Shown here: positions 38,948 to 51,419 of the stretch, in pieces | Position numbering within the stretch: position 1 is the stretch's first letter | Layout of the letters: each line of letters starts with the position of its first letter | Source of the DNA: Phallus indusiatus | Lineage: Eukaryota > Basidiomycota > Agaricomycetes > Phallales > Phallaceae | NCBI GenBank assembly: GCA_027605045.1 | Contig: JAQFWX010000005.1 | Span: 1,922,001-1,986,000 of the forward strand | Length of the DNA: 64,000 bases | Direction: 5' to 3' | Made by a program: the position numbers and the translations under genes | Notes under the pieces: model-generated | Database searches by the model: none | Seen by the model: the letters and a program-made list of their open reading frames with translations, nothing else | What the model was told of the DNA's origin: nothing

Positions 38948-39304
38948 TTGCCGTTTGCAAAATAGTTTTCCAGCCTCAATTTTACACCAAATTTTCAAAG
39001 TCTTCTAAAAATTCTGGTATCACTTGTGAAAATTGAAGGAAATTATCCATTGAATTTTAGAATAAAAACCATTTCATGGAATAATTTTTTAGACATGGTA
39101 CTATCAGTTTTACTGCACTTCATATGGTGAGCTGTATGTACTTTTCAAAGATATCTCATTCACAAAAATTATTACATGAACCAAATGTATTCCATAATTC
39201 ATAACATAATTTTCCTGAATTTTTACAAGTGGTCCCAGAATTTTCAATGAACTTTGAGTTTTTGGTGTGAAATTAGGGCTGGAAAACTATTTTGCAAACG
39301 GCAA
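38948..39304. mobile_element. Foldback MITE, about 357 bp, second family
   Basis: Left end TTGCCGTTTGCAAAATAGTT at 38948 is matched by the reverse complement of the right end at 39304; the arms stay similar for at least 90 bases. Both ends abut TA, a TA target duplication. It interrupts the shared flank of DUF4419 copy 3 at a point where the copy 2 flank (near 35767) is continuous. No ORF. Confidence 0.7.
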
Positions 39305-39463
39305 TAATATCTGAGTCAGCGATAAATGCTACTTATGGACATACTACTTACCATATTTCATGTTGTACTAAGGCTGAAGGGTGTTTAGAATACATAAAAG
39401 CGTCATATTATTTTTCACAATAGTACGACCCAGTGTCAGGTGTTTCTTTCACTAATTGAACTC

Positions 39464-40427
39464 ATGGTGTCTTTCAAGTTCGCGTCTCTTTTCGTTCTTG
39501 CAGTCAGCAGCACCCAAGCCACCGTTTCCTTTAGTAGATGTGTTGGAGGCTCTCATACCAAGCCACTGGCAGACCTTCTCCTAGATCTTGGAGCTATTGA
39601 TAGTACAACAGTACGTGCCAATGTGTTGAAAAATAAGAGAATGTTTGATAAAAGCCACGAAAACACAGATTGAGCTGAATATGTTTATTCACAGTGTTAC
39701 AGCGTCGAATTTGACTTTGGATGTACGTCTCACTAATGCATGCATGCACGTCAGCTTCGATGTTGATTATCTTTGGGCTTATATTTGTTACGATGAAGAA
39801 TTTAGAGGAAAAAATATATCCTATTATCGATGCATTCGAGACGGTATCGTACCGTTCATTTTGACTATACATATCATGTCGTGAATCAGTGTTGAGAATA
39901 TCTTTGACAGGCAATTGTGCACGCAGAAGTGAGCAATTCATCACTAGCACTAATGATAGGTCATCCTCTCGCTCACGGTATGCGGAGATTAGGAATCTCC
40001 AAAACTTACAGATGAAGAATTCTCCAAAATTCCGTTTGGAGGATCTATCGAGTTATTGGATGTTATTGCTGAGAACCTCATAAGAAAGAAATCCGTTCTA
40101 ACAAGTCAACCTCTAATTGCGCGTAATATTGGTGATGGACTCAAATTTGTTGAAGATAAGGTCCATGTACGTTAGCATCGTTTTCTCTTCTTGCTTTGTA
40201 AATAATTGAATCTTCTCTAATTCTAGGAGTACATTGAAGCATTTTGTTCGATTGTAACCCCGGTGAGTCAATGTTTCATATCATGCGGACCGCAGTTTCA
40301 GTGTTTTAAACTACTGACTTAATTATTTGTTCATTCGTAGAAGGTCAAAAAGATTATCCTTACCGTGAATCTCCCGGCATGTGATAGAGCTTTCGAGAAG
40401 CTGAACAAAGCCTTTAACTACATATGA
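39464..40427 (+). CDS. Small secreted helical protein, possibly HsbA/galactomannoprotein-like
   Basis: Seven exons (39464-39610, 39695-39722, 39755-39843, 39911-39959, 40012-40166, 40227-40262, 40341-40427) give 196 residues. A signal peptide (VSFKFASLFVLAVSSTQA) begins the protein. The rest is predicted helical, and the segment AENLIRKKSVLTSQPL followed by a long helix resembles HsbA-type cell-wall proteins, in which a helical bundle with a KKS/KK motif binds hydrophobic surfaces. The resemblance is by eye only. Introns 1-4 are less certain than the last two: intron 2 is only 32 nt long, and intron 4 uses GTCATC, accepted because it alone joins the flanking exons in frame. Confidence 0.5.
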
Positions 40428-41599
40428 ACGAATTGCGATATGTATGCATACTACATATTAGGTACCAACTTGTCGGATTTGATAGAACTTAAAATTGGAA
40501 GGTTGAGATTTATACGCGAGAGACGGTTGCTCCATTCAGAATGTTTTTTTGCCAGTGGTGCATTTACAGTGGCGTTACGATCTTTCCATGCGAGATCAGA
40601 GATTATTTATTCTGTGACGCAGATGAATTCTCGCGTCCAATACGCCTCCTAATATTGAGTGCATAATAGGTACTCCTGGCATGCTTATTGTTCTAAAGAG
40701 GAGGTAATGATGCATGTGGCCGACTATGACAGATCCATCTTCAAAGAACCGCGGCCGATGATTCGATGTCACAATATTAAATATCTAATACAATAAAATG
40801 ACGGCCAACATAATCATAACGCCGTAATCTCCATATTTCCAATGTCCGAGCGAAGCAGAAGGCAGTGTTCCATGTTATAACCCGAATTCCCAGAATCACT
40901 AAATGGAGAATGGGTACTGGGTTCATTCCAAACCTTGCCCCAAGTCCAGCCTCCATCCAAGTCATAAAAGAACGTCATTTTGCACTGGAGTAATTAAACA
41001 ACACCACACATATGATTGCATATCCTGGGGCCAAAAAAATATATGAGAATTCAGGGAGCAAATCATCCCGGGTAGGATCGGTAAACCCGTGTTTTGAAAT
41101 TTCAAGTGAATTTATTGTCTTGGGGAAGCCGTCGGAAATTTCCGCGTGCCGGTGCATTTCCATTGGAAATCGACAACTCCGGGCACAGCCCTGCACAGCC
41201 GCATTGATATGTACAGTTCTTCCATCATGTGAAGGAAGTCGGAAGGAAATCAAGGTCTTCTACGTTCATTCATTTGAACGCCCTCCCTTTTTTGAAGGGG
41301 CGATCACAGGCGATCACCGTTTCAGGCCTGGTCGATTCCTACATCACAAACTCGTTTTATTCAGGATTTCCGTGAGCGCATGGCAACAGACGTACATATT
41401 AAGAAACTTTCCTTTCCCTAATTTATTTATACAATGCGACATATGAGAGTAAAACTACAACAGAGGTGGGGATGGGATGGGCGGGCTGAATAGCGAAGAG
41501 CGTGATGATCCGAGTGTGATATCCACTGACATGACAGTAACACAGAGAAGAAAACAATCAAGGAAATTAATAAAGAAAGGTCCAAACATAATAAATTCA
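40428..41599. other. Convergent intergenic region
   Basis: Frames on both strands at 40975-41446 overlap and carry no motif. No gene supported. Confidence 0.45.
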
Positions 41600-42486
41600 T
41601 CACTTTTCCTTGTCGTCTGAGTACGAGTCCGTTAGTCGTAGTGGAACCACAGCAATACCGAAGGCCACATCCGGAACACCTTCAGATTCAATGTATTCGA
41701 TAGTGTGGGCAGGTGCTTTCTCCGAGATAGGCTTTATTCCTGTATGACCGTCACTTTCATCATCTGGGTAGTACGCTCGTGAATAGGGGGATGGCATCGA
41801 TATCATGACAGACAATTGTAGATCGCTGGTTTGGGTTATATCGTCTGGTTGTAAAATATCTTTCTGCGAGTTTTCTTTCGAATAATATGAATAGTCGGAG
41901 TCGGCATGATTGGCGGGTGGTGCCACGTCAACCGTCTGCGTTCTGGAGAAAAAAGGTAGCCGAGCCAGCTGAAATCGTAAACTTGAGGTGCTACGAGAAT
42001 GAGAATACGAGGGGGCGGGTGTTGTTTCTACTTGAGTTGGAGGTCCTTTAAAGCCCTGAATTGTGTCTATTGATAGCTCAGGATCGAGCGGCGTAATTGA
42101 AAGTGGCTACAAAATGACAAGGCATTCGTTAAGCCGGGGTTAATTTCACAACGAGAGAGAGAGAAACGAACCATCATATCATCCCATTGTAGCCCTTTCA
42201 TAGTCATTGGATCTCTGTTTGGAAATACGTCGATTTCCCACATCTTAGGCCTCTCAAGTTTCTTCCCCCGTCCTCGAGGTTGCCCAAGTGTATTTCCCTC
42301 CCATCTAATGGGCCATTCGGTCCCAACAGCCTCGACATGGGTCTGAATCCGATTTCTCCGCAAATAATTCCTCCATGCAACAAGAACCGACATGATAATG
42401 AGTAGACTGACGATCAGGAGCCCAGGGATGAAGGGTGGGAGTCCTTGCGAAGGGCCTCCACCGCCGCCTGAACCGTTGCTTGACAT
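41600..42486 (-). CDS. Unknown single-pass membrane protein
   Basis: Two exons (42486-42172, 42106-41600) give 273 residues. A Gly/Ser-rich N-terminus of about 15 residues precedes one strong transmembrane helix (IPGLLIVSLLIIMSVLVAW, residues 19-37) followed by positive charges (RNYLRRNR), so the long C-terminal part should be cytosolic. That part contains RPKMWEIDVF and is rich in Ser, Thr and Asp with several likely phosphorylation sites. The intron has a GTTCGT donor and a ttgtag acceptor and is phase 0. This layout is common among uncharacterised agaricomycete proteins; no enzymatic domain is visible. Role unknown. Confidence 0.7.
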
Positions 42487-45400
42487 CGTTAGGGTGTTAT
42501 GAGAAGCGGAAGTTGCAGAGAAAAGCTAAAAGTAGATTCAACAAGTTTTTGAGGGTAGTGAGGATGTGCGAATAGTCATAAGATATTGCGAGATGTGACC
42601 TCGCACTCGCAGTTTTTGAGGCAAAGAACTCTCCTCTGACAAAGCTATTCAGTTTTTGTTGATGCCGCTGCGGACTTTTTTAAGTCTCCGAAGCCGGCAC
42701 ACATTATGTAAGGCATAGTTTAAATTTAGTTTAGACGCCCACGTCTCTCTTTCTCGGCGCATCTGCCAGTAAGCAGATCCCAACAACTAAACAAGTGCCA
42801 GTCTGTTGAGCCAGCCGCACGATAATGCCGCTATTCGTCATATTTGTGTACGCTACTGATCCAGGAAACCATTAGACTGCTCATGAAAATTTTTTGGCGG
42901 TGACGTTTGCGGTGACTCGTGAGTCGTATTTTTTTGCCAATTTGAATCACAAACGAGGCCACTGAAAGTTCCATTTTAATTCTCATTTATCTTTTTACAG
43001 CCGTCTTAAATCATTGAATGCTTTAACATTGTCACCTTGCTGCAAGTGTCAGTGCGCAAGGGCGTAATGATGCAAATTTAGTCCCGAGCCTCTAGCTAAT
43101 TTGCCTCCGCCGCCAACTCGCAGACGACGAGGGCCCTTGCATTCTCCTCCATCGTGACCATAAACCTTATCTTGTTGCCCACTGCTTTCCCGATTCCAGG
43201 TTTTCAAGAATCATCTCAAAACCTTTATCTAATCGTATATCTGGGAGTGCTCAAGAAGTGACAAGGGCACAGCCCAAAACCAACTGAGGCGCACAGCTTA
43301 GGCACGAGGACTGAGCCACACAAAACCCAAACAGGAGCTTCTTCAGGGATCTGTCAATCAACGTCTGTTTCACATTATAAAAATACAATCACTACCACTG
43401 CCTTTCTAGCTAGCCGAGCGTGTATGGTATTGTCAGAATTCGAACTTATACATTATGTTCTGGTGCGTGCCTTCCGACCATATATATGAAACACTCTTTC
43501 ACATAATAAATCACGAGTTCGTATAAATAGAGAATGTATCATTTAAATTTTTTACGGGATAGATTGACCATATTAAAAACGATCACAACACTAAATCGAC
43601 ACAGCTGACATGGCCTCCAGAATTCGAAGGGAGCGTAATCAAAATCAGGATGGGAAGGATCTTTCAAATTATGTGTCTCAAGAAGACAAGAACGACATCA
43701 ATAAATCAAATCGATCTTCGTTATATCTGTCCTACTTCGCAAACCTACGATGCCAGATGAGACTGATGTATATTGTTACGTATACTTGCCACTTCCGAAC
43801 CTTTAGACCAGCCAGATTAACTGTTACGGAGTACTAATAAACGGAAATTCTCTCAAAATATCCATTAGAATTTTTAAGCTGTTTTTCAAGATTATTGATT
43901 TCTCAGATCTATGTATTACGTGTGGCATCGAAATTCCCATATATCGAACTTTGAGAAGGATTCTCGCAATTCCAATACCGATAAATGGGTAGGATTCGAT
44001 AAGTCGGTATTGAAAGTAAATGATTACATCACTTATTAGCCGCAGTCCTCAGTTTTGCATAAAAGACTTTCTAGCTGTCGCTGGAGTGAGTTCACCTCAA
44101 CATGTGTAGTACTATCGGAAGACTTTCATCGAAGACATATTCACTTGGGTGATTTTTTCACCAAATCTAATAAAAATTGAAGAGGAAGGTACGCTCATTA
44201 GTATGATGGATATATGGCTTCATACTAATCATCGCCTCTATTCAACACGATGTTCCTGCACAACGAATTAAAGTTTATGAAAGGACCGGATCACCGGCAC
44301 CGCTCATTCTGGACCTTTTTCTGTGGGTTTCAACGTTGAACCCCATTACTAGCAGCTGGCAGTAAGTTTTTTTTCTGAAATTCGAAAAATACACTCACAA
44401 CTTTTTAGGGACCTGTACAAAACAACAACACTGGCTCTGTGACTTGTTTGCTGTGAAATTCATCAACATTTCTTGGAGGACTTGTGAGTGACAATGAAAT
44501 CACATGCGATGATGTTAATTAAAGCCAAGCTTCAGAATTTGAATAGGATTCTGATTCAGGTTTTAGAAGAACTCAAAAACTGCCTTGTCATGGAACGACA
44601 AGACTATGCCAACATTTGGCGTGGAATCTCTGAACACGTCACTTAACAGCCGCGATACGTTGGTGTTACTTTGTACATATCCGTGCTATCATATCTTGTA
44701 ACATGTGCTTTTCCTATCTATATTAATTGACACCAATAAATAAGTAATGGAGTTACCGCTGAGCTACCAAATGAGCTAACACTGAGGTGAGACTCACATT
44801 CCTCCGACTGGTAGTTTAGTGCACTAAATACTGGCATACATATATTTCAATGGCCGAAGTTTTTTCCATAGCGACATTGCAATCGCCATTATAAATGCGC
44901 TTCCCTAATGATTCGCCGAATTCAATGTTCGTGCTTAATATACTTGACTCGTGGTTTATGCGATTTCAACTTGAAGGCGCCGACTTCTAACACCTTGTGT
45001 TATCATTATTGACTTTTCCTTACCAAGTACTTTGGAAATTCTTGATACAGCGATCAATTGTGTTAGGGACTTCAAATATACCGGTTTCAATTCAAAAACT
45101 ATTTACATAAGACTGTTCCTAGCGTACAACAATTTTTTGTGTGATGAATAAAAGTTGAGCGCTGATCGGCGAAACTCGCTCCATTCACCTCAAGCTTGAG
45201 TGATTTTGAATCAATTATGATTAAGCTTCATATTAGCCTCTTATCGTTTAATTTCGGAGAAAAATCATCAATAAGCCAACAGCCCAGTAATGAGTTCAGC
45301 GCGCATCTGTAATATAATTCTGTGCCCCTTTCTCCACATTCAACGTTTCTGTTCCCAAAAACAGCAGCTGTACACCTACTCCGAAATATATCCACTCTGA

Positions 45401-45799
45401 AAGAGGTTTGATCCGACGTGTAATCAGGCGTTGTATTTTCAGTATAACCTTTTATAGAGAATAATTTTCACATTCAAGCTTAAATGAATTTGAAATTAAT
45501 TGAGACGTGGGTGGACTAGAAGCTATACAAGCTGCTCCCGCAAGTTAAAGTGCCGGCGCCACATCTCGTTCCGAGCAACTAGGACCAATAAAACGAATAT
45601 TTTACATACATCCTCTTTTTTAACCGGTGGGCTAGATATAACAATTCATATCATAAAGGTGGCAGTTCAACACGTGCAGGAACATTGAAAACGACCGGTG
45701 AATACAATTTAATAAAACAACAATGCAACCAGACTGAGTGAATATCTAAAAGTGATAAATTAAATTTTGAATAGCAAAGTGTCAAAGAAAAATACCTTA
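42487..45799. other. Gene-poor region, possible eroded coding pieces
   Basis: No complete gene found in 3.3 kb. A plus-strand frame at 43610-43837 begins with a reasonable ATG but has no continuation. Near 44245-44365 a stretch reading RIKVYERTGSPAPLILDL ends at a GTAAGT and loosely recalls the middle of agaric F-box proteins, but upstream and downstream parts are missing. Probably an old gene remnant. Confidence 0.35.
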
Positions 45800-46184
45800 T
45801 CAATTGTCGATTGGTGGAAGAGGTATAGTGCCCAGAGAAGGTGCATTTAGCAATGAAGGCGTGAGCTTGTAGCGATGGTTTGAATCTGTGCCTTCACGAT
45901 GTGTCAGTTTTGCTAACCATCACATAAATTGTTTACTAAAACGAAAACGTACGGAGAACTTCTTTTGCATCGTATGAAAGATCAAGCCCAATAAGAGGAG
46001 TTGACTGCTGAAGGATTAAATATTCATTAGCAGAGGCAAGTAATGGGTCTTGTTCTGCCACCGCCGGGTTTACTGGCACTGTTTTCGGAAGTGTATGTAA
46101 GAGATTTGGTAAAGCGGATGGTACGTGTTCTTGGACAAGTAGGAGAACTAATTCAAGACTTTGAAAGTGGCGAGGTGAACTCAT
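45800..46184 (-). CDS. Small unknown protein
   Basis: Two exons (46184-45953, 45885-45800) give 105 residues. The intron has a GTACGT donor and ggcacag acceptor, phase 1. The second exon reads HRYKLTPSLLNAPSLGTIPL, which follows sensibly from the helical first exon. No signal peptide or membrane segment. An in-frame ATG at 46268 would add 28 hydrophobic residues, but that stretch looks like 5' UTR with pyrimidine tracts, so the inner ATG (MSSPRH) is used. No family recognised; it might be a small subunit of a larger complex. Confidence 0.5.
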
Positions 46185-46884
46185 AATAAAGTAGTATACT
46201 GAAGACGGGAAAAGCAAGGTAATATGTACACGCAGAGAAAAGAAAGTGTGTGTTATGGACGGAAGCATATATCTTCACAAACTGGCAATTTATAAGAAAG
46301 AAAGCTTGGCACGATAGTATGGGTAAACAGAGAAGTATTCAAAAAAAAATGAACATGTTACTTTGACTTATCTACAGGACTATTTTTCCCATCTAACTAC
46401 ATAGAGCTAAGAGGGGATGTAACTTTTCCGTCCGCAGCGGGAAATTCTCGGAAAAACCGGACACTTTGGAATGATTCATCTTGTCGTCCAATCGTGGTGA
46501 AATCCCAAAATCCCCAAGGCACATCTTTGCCGTTATCCAATAGTTGTCTCACGGTTAAACAAGGGTCCAATTGCTATTCTCGTATTGGATGACGACAATC
46601 TACGGATAGATACATATACGTCAGTTTAAGCGCCCTTTCAGTTCAACAAAAGGAGAGAACTGTATTGTGCCGTAATGCAACGGGTTAATTTTCATTTAGG
46701 TTTGATAACGTGCTAGCTTCACTACAAAATCTACTCTTTTCCATGAAAACATCGTGACTAAAAATACGAAAACAATGACAACATAGGTAAATCAAGAGAA
46801 AAGTGTGTCCAACCATATGGTACAATCCATATCAAGATATTGAGGATGATTTTATTGTGTTCCGATCCTTGAAATGTCGTTATT
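46185..46884. other. Intergenic region
   Basis: Between two minus-strand genes; no feature recognised. Confidence 0.4.
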
Positions 46885-47662
46885 TCACCTTCTCCTAGCA
46901 TCCCTGTCACTAGTGTATCCAAGCTTTACATTCCACTCGGAAGGATCTACAGGGTCGCCCAGGCCTTGGATACCCGAAAAGACCGTCTTCTCAGCAAGGG
47001 AATCGATCCTTCTGACAGCGAGCACCTCATTGGGCATCGCATAACGAGCGGGCATCCTTGCAAGCCGCACGCACCTCAATCGGTGAGCATTCGTCTTTGC
47101 ATTCCGACTCAGCGCATCCCATTCGTCATGGGACAGCGGTTCCTGCAACGACCCATATATAGCATTGAATATCATCCGCACGCTGATGAATTGGTTGGAT
47201 GGAGCTTGGAGAGTGATAGTCCATGGGAAATCGTCTGACACGAGCGTCATTTGCTGAAGTTCGGGTGTTGTAGCTGGTTCGTCGAGAATGGAAGGGTGGA
47301 TAAATTCCGGACCATGAGCGTGCGGGTTATTTCTCGCCAGGTCGGGGTCATCTGTGACTGACCAATGCGCCACCTTATTACGAACACTAGTGAGGAGAGG
47401 GTGGAGAGATACTGGCACAGGACGTGGTGACACTGAGCCTTGAGTTTTTTGTTCGTCAGCTATGACAGATTATAAGGAGAATCGCGAAATGAGACTTACG
47501 ACGTGGAACCCTTGGAGATGGTGGAACTGGTCCTGGCGGATATGGAACAATGTTGATTGGGTAGTAGTAATTTGGAGGGTACGCTCCGAACTGCGGAGGC
47601 AACTGCATAGGATAGTGTCCGCCGGAATACACATAACCACCCGTATATCTAGGATGAGCCAT
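46885..47662 (-). CDS. DUF6699-domain protein
   Basis: Two exons (47662-47500, 47438-46885) give 238 residues. The N-terminal 55 residues are Pro/Tyr/Gly-rich (for example YPPGPVPPSP) and disordered. The C-terminal 180 residues match the basidiomycete DUF6699 family: HPLLTSV near the start, a PATTPELQQMTLVSDDFPW strand, ISVRMIFNAIYGSLQEPLSHDEW and the closing RRIDSLAEKTVFSGI segment. Families of this domain are expanded in mushrooms; function is unknown. An alternative acceptor at ctgtcatag would lengthen exon 2 by eight codons in the same frame, leaving a 40-nt intron; the 61-nt version is preferred. Confidence 0.8.
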
Positions 47663-48795
47663 TTATGTTTTCTTCTTCGTGAAAGGATTTTAGAACAGAA
47701 AAGCGAATAGATAAGGCAGATGGTAAGATCGCAAGTAGATTTCGTGACTTTGTCGTACCACTTCAACGAAGAAAGAGGTGGAGCGTTAAGCAAGAAACCC
47801 CTACAACAAAATTGGTTACCTATGAGACAAATAACCATCAAAGATGGATTGTTTGACAGCGACTTACTAAGAAAAAATATTCGGAATGTCGTTAACCCGT
47901 CCTGCTGACGTCGACACCGAACAGAGTACACCGGGGACAGGACCACAAGGCGACGGGGTATAAAAACAAAGACAAACAGCAAGGTCTGAAGCTCTGAAGA
48001 TCCTCCGTTATATGTGAGTCCGTGCTTTCAGGAGAAGGAAGGGTGAGAGAAAAAATCCCCGAGTCTCTATCAGCGTCGGAAGCGAAGCACTGCATCGCCT
48101 AGCATCGCCTGTCAATATTCTCGGCGTCTAAATGCGCCGAACCTTTTTCTGGGACCAATCAACAGCACTCTTGAGGACCACACCCAACACGTGTAGTCTT
48201 GGAAAGAAAATACTTGTTGATCTCTCTGGATTCTACTCGCACATATGTAATATGGCCGGCGAAGAAATCACCGGTTTACTTTAATGAAGTGAGTTGGCCG
48301 CGAGCGATTTTAAGTAATGTTGATAAATGACTAGATTCACATTCAATTGGGATTTGAAAGATCCTCTTGCGGTCATGAAACATGCGCCGCAACTCTCCAG
48401 ACTTGCATCTCGTATAAAAACAATCTGGTTTCTCTACAGCCTCAGGTCAATTCACATGATCCGCCCGTGTTCACGTGGTTTCGTATCCTACAAACATTTT
48501 CAGTGCGGTCCATTATATCCACTAAATAAGAGCGAGCTGAGCTGAGTTCCTTCGTCGTGTCAGTAACTGACAAGATGATACCAGATCAGCCGATTCATCC
48601 GCCACATCTTTTCATAAGCATCACCTGACTTTTAATACAAACTCTGCGCCCTAAATTAGTATACATATGTCAGAGTTGGGAGGGAGTTCTGCGAGGAATG
48701 CCGGGAAAACGAACAGAATAATCAAATTCGGCGCTACGCTGGGGCTTTGTTTCAATACTTAATATCGCACGCCTACATTCTTTGTTTATGCATCA
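47663..48795. other. Intergenic region
   Basis: Promoter side of the DUF6699 gene and 3' flank of the RAD51-like gene. Only short unsupported frames. Confidence 0.4.
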
Positions 48796-49824
48796 TCAGT
48801 GACGAACGCTAAAAAGAACATACCCTGATGTTCGGTTTGTTCTAGAAAGAACCAACGATCCGATGGCCTTGCACGATAAGTCTATAAAATGTATTAGATC
48901 AGACGTAAAAACGACACGAGAATATATACCGATTTGAGGGATCAAAACACCGGTGTTGTCATGATTATAAGTTCCTTTTGAACCATCAGGCCTGGCAAAT
49001 TGCGTTGACATGTTGGACGTAATAATAACCTGGGTTGTATGTGAACGATGGATCATCAAAAACTCAAAAAAAAATGACGAACTACGAGATTAAATTCTTT
49101 GCAGAGTTTTACAATTAGCTTTCGAATGGTATCAATATATGATTTCCGTTTTGAATATTGTTGTTCAAGTTGCAGAGGGGATGAAAGTGAAGACAAAATT
49201 AGAAGAGTCATCTGGACGATTGATGAGATCTTTTATGTTTATACTGTTATGATAACCTACCTCTGGATGAATACGAATAAAGTCCGACAGCCCTTTTAAC
49301 TTCATTATAATATCGTCGGGCGTAAAACATTTTTGATAGTACACAATCTTTGATCTGTTGTCTTTATGCCGGGTAAAGGTTAACGATCCTTCGCTATGGA
49401 TGGACACATACCATGATTTAAAGCGGATGAAATTGCAGCGGGTATTAATTTATTCTGCATGTCTGGAAAGAACCCCATTAAGTCCAAAACAACCAAGCAA
49501 CAGACAACGCGAAATCTCACCGATTACCATAGTTTCTTTACCGGTCTGAGCAACACTCTTTATAATCCCAAGCAACAACTGTTCAACATACAGTCCAGGA
49601 GGCGATGAAATCTGCAAAGCATATCCAGGTCTCAAATCGGCCCCAATAAGCGCGTCAATAGGATCCGAAAGAGTTTTGAACGGGTTTGACGACGACTGGG
49701 CTACTCTGAGTGTGTGTAAAAGAGATGAAGCACTGATTGAGGATTGTTTGTGTGCTTTGTTGGGTTGGGGTAGAGCAAGAATTTGGGGATGTTGGTCGTC
49801 AGAATTGACTTGGCATGATGGCAT
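48796..49824 (-). CDS. RAD51-paralogue-like recombination protein without P-loop lysine
   Basis: Six exons (49824-49521, 49462-49412, 49361-49261, 49211-49083, 49029-48930, 48881-48796) give 256 residues. The layout is that of RecA/RAD51-family core proteins: DALIGADLRPGYALQISSPPG at the Walker A position, MVIDMQN, a Walker B-like strand LLILSSLSSPLQ, and VVIITSNMSTQFARPDG followed by VLIPQIG, close to the ITTQMATK...MVPQLG block of RAD51 paralogues. The P-loop reads SSPPGLYVEQ and lacks the GKT residues, so ATP binding is probably lost. Likely a structural partner in homologous recombination. Intron 4 has a GTTCGT donor. In-frame upstream ATGs at 49893 and 49914 are alternatives. Confidence 0.65.
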
Positions 49825-51419
49825 CGACAAAACGTTGTGGTTGAAGGAACGTGACAGCGTGACATAACGCGACACGTTGTCCAACTTCGACATCCACAAC
49901 CACGCTACGCACATTCAAAAAGCATCTTTTGACGTGTCCTGTCGACACAAAGATAGGAGAAAGAGCTGTTCAAGACAAATTATAGTACATTTTGTCCGAA
50001 GTTTATGGACGTTAAATGGCACACTGGGACTTTACTGATACGTCACTCCGCAGCACCGCAGAAAACTTCTCAAATACGCGATACTTTTTTAAACTATTCT
50101 GGAATCCGGTGGGCAACCCCGATTACCGTAGGAGACATGCCAATACCTTGTCTTCTATTGTCATTAGACTGATATTTGTCTAATCCTGGGAAGAAAGCCA
50201 GAACTGCTCACGTCAAAACATTTCAATCCAAATCTATCATTGGCATACGAATGTCTTCTACCGTTATAGAGATATATGTCTACGAATTTCCAATGCACGC
50301 GGAAGCGCTGTCTCTTGATGGAACAAGGTGCCTCTTCTACTGACTATTTTTTTCGGAGTATAAAAGAGTATAAACAGTACGGCACAGCACGACCGGGGTC
50401 ATCGGACACGTGAATATCCCGAGCAAGTGAAGTATCTATCTGAGATGACTTAGAGAGGGTAGTTAAAATGGTCAGACAGTGGGAAGTCGGCCGGTGTGAA
50501 ATTGACAGTCACTATAAGGTTTCTTTGTGTGCCCTAATATCGCCCTTTATTATCTCCGTGACAGACTGACAATTCCGAACAAGACCCGGAGTCTCGTCAA
50601 GCCCCAAATAAAAGAATCGAATTGGCGTCGAAGTTAATTATGATATATGCTAACAGCTTTGCAACAGTGTGATTGGGTGCAGCATTCTTAAGTATGTATA
50701 CTGTTGAGTTCCATTTCAGCTTTTGTGTCACCTCGATCTCTCAAAATAGCCAGTCTATATAGCCTTAAACTTTAAAGCTTTACTCCTGAAATTTGATGCG
50801 GGCCACACATTTAGCCTGAATATGTGTTATTATCCTTGGGTGGATCAGGCTTGTCCGTAGGTGTTGCTTGCGTTCACGGGAGCACAACACAGTTCAAACT
50901 TCGACTTGAGAATATATCAATCAATCAATTATCAATTACAATACTTAAAAGGCACTAGCATGGATAAGTGCAGCAAGCTGCGCCCGTATTCAAGGCTTGA
51001 TCCGAGAATTTATTTAATGAGAAATCTGTGAATTTAAATAATAAAATTTATTTGGGATTCTGAAATAAAAATCATTGTCAAAATATTTGGTGATTCTTTG
51101 GTGGTGAATTTGTTGTATAAGTAAATGAACCAATAAAAATGTATTAGAGTCCCTGATCCGGGTGATTATTTTATGCCTTTTATCTATCACTTGGGATCTG
51201 TTTGTGAAACTCTGCATAAGCATTAAGTTTGGGTATGTTCCCTTGTAGTAAATAATCCCCCTGCTGTACAGCTTGTTGATTTAATTGATACTGTTTCTGT
51301 GAAGATGCTAAAGTGTGTGTAAACCCCTTTTTAAAGATCACATTTTATCCAGAACCTGCTGTGGTTGCATGGCAATGCATGTCACATTGCCAAACAACTC
51401 TTGTATATATGTATTAATT
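49825..51419. other. Intergenic region before the transposon nest
   Basis: AT-rich, no gene supported. Base composition changes markedly at about 51.4 kb. Confidence 0.4.

Noticed and set aside
41012..41446. 144-codon plus-strand ORF
   Set aside because: No domain, no splice context, overlaps an equally open reverse frame.
44755..44790. tRNA-like string resembling a D-arm (GTTAGCTCA / GGTAGCTC in reverse)
   Set aside because: No T-arm or acceptor stem can be formed around it.
47501..47982. Minus-strand 170-codon ORF at 47470-47982
   Set aside because: Overlaps exon 1 of the DUF6699 gene in another frame and has no motif.
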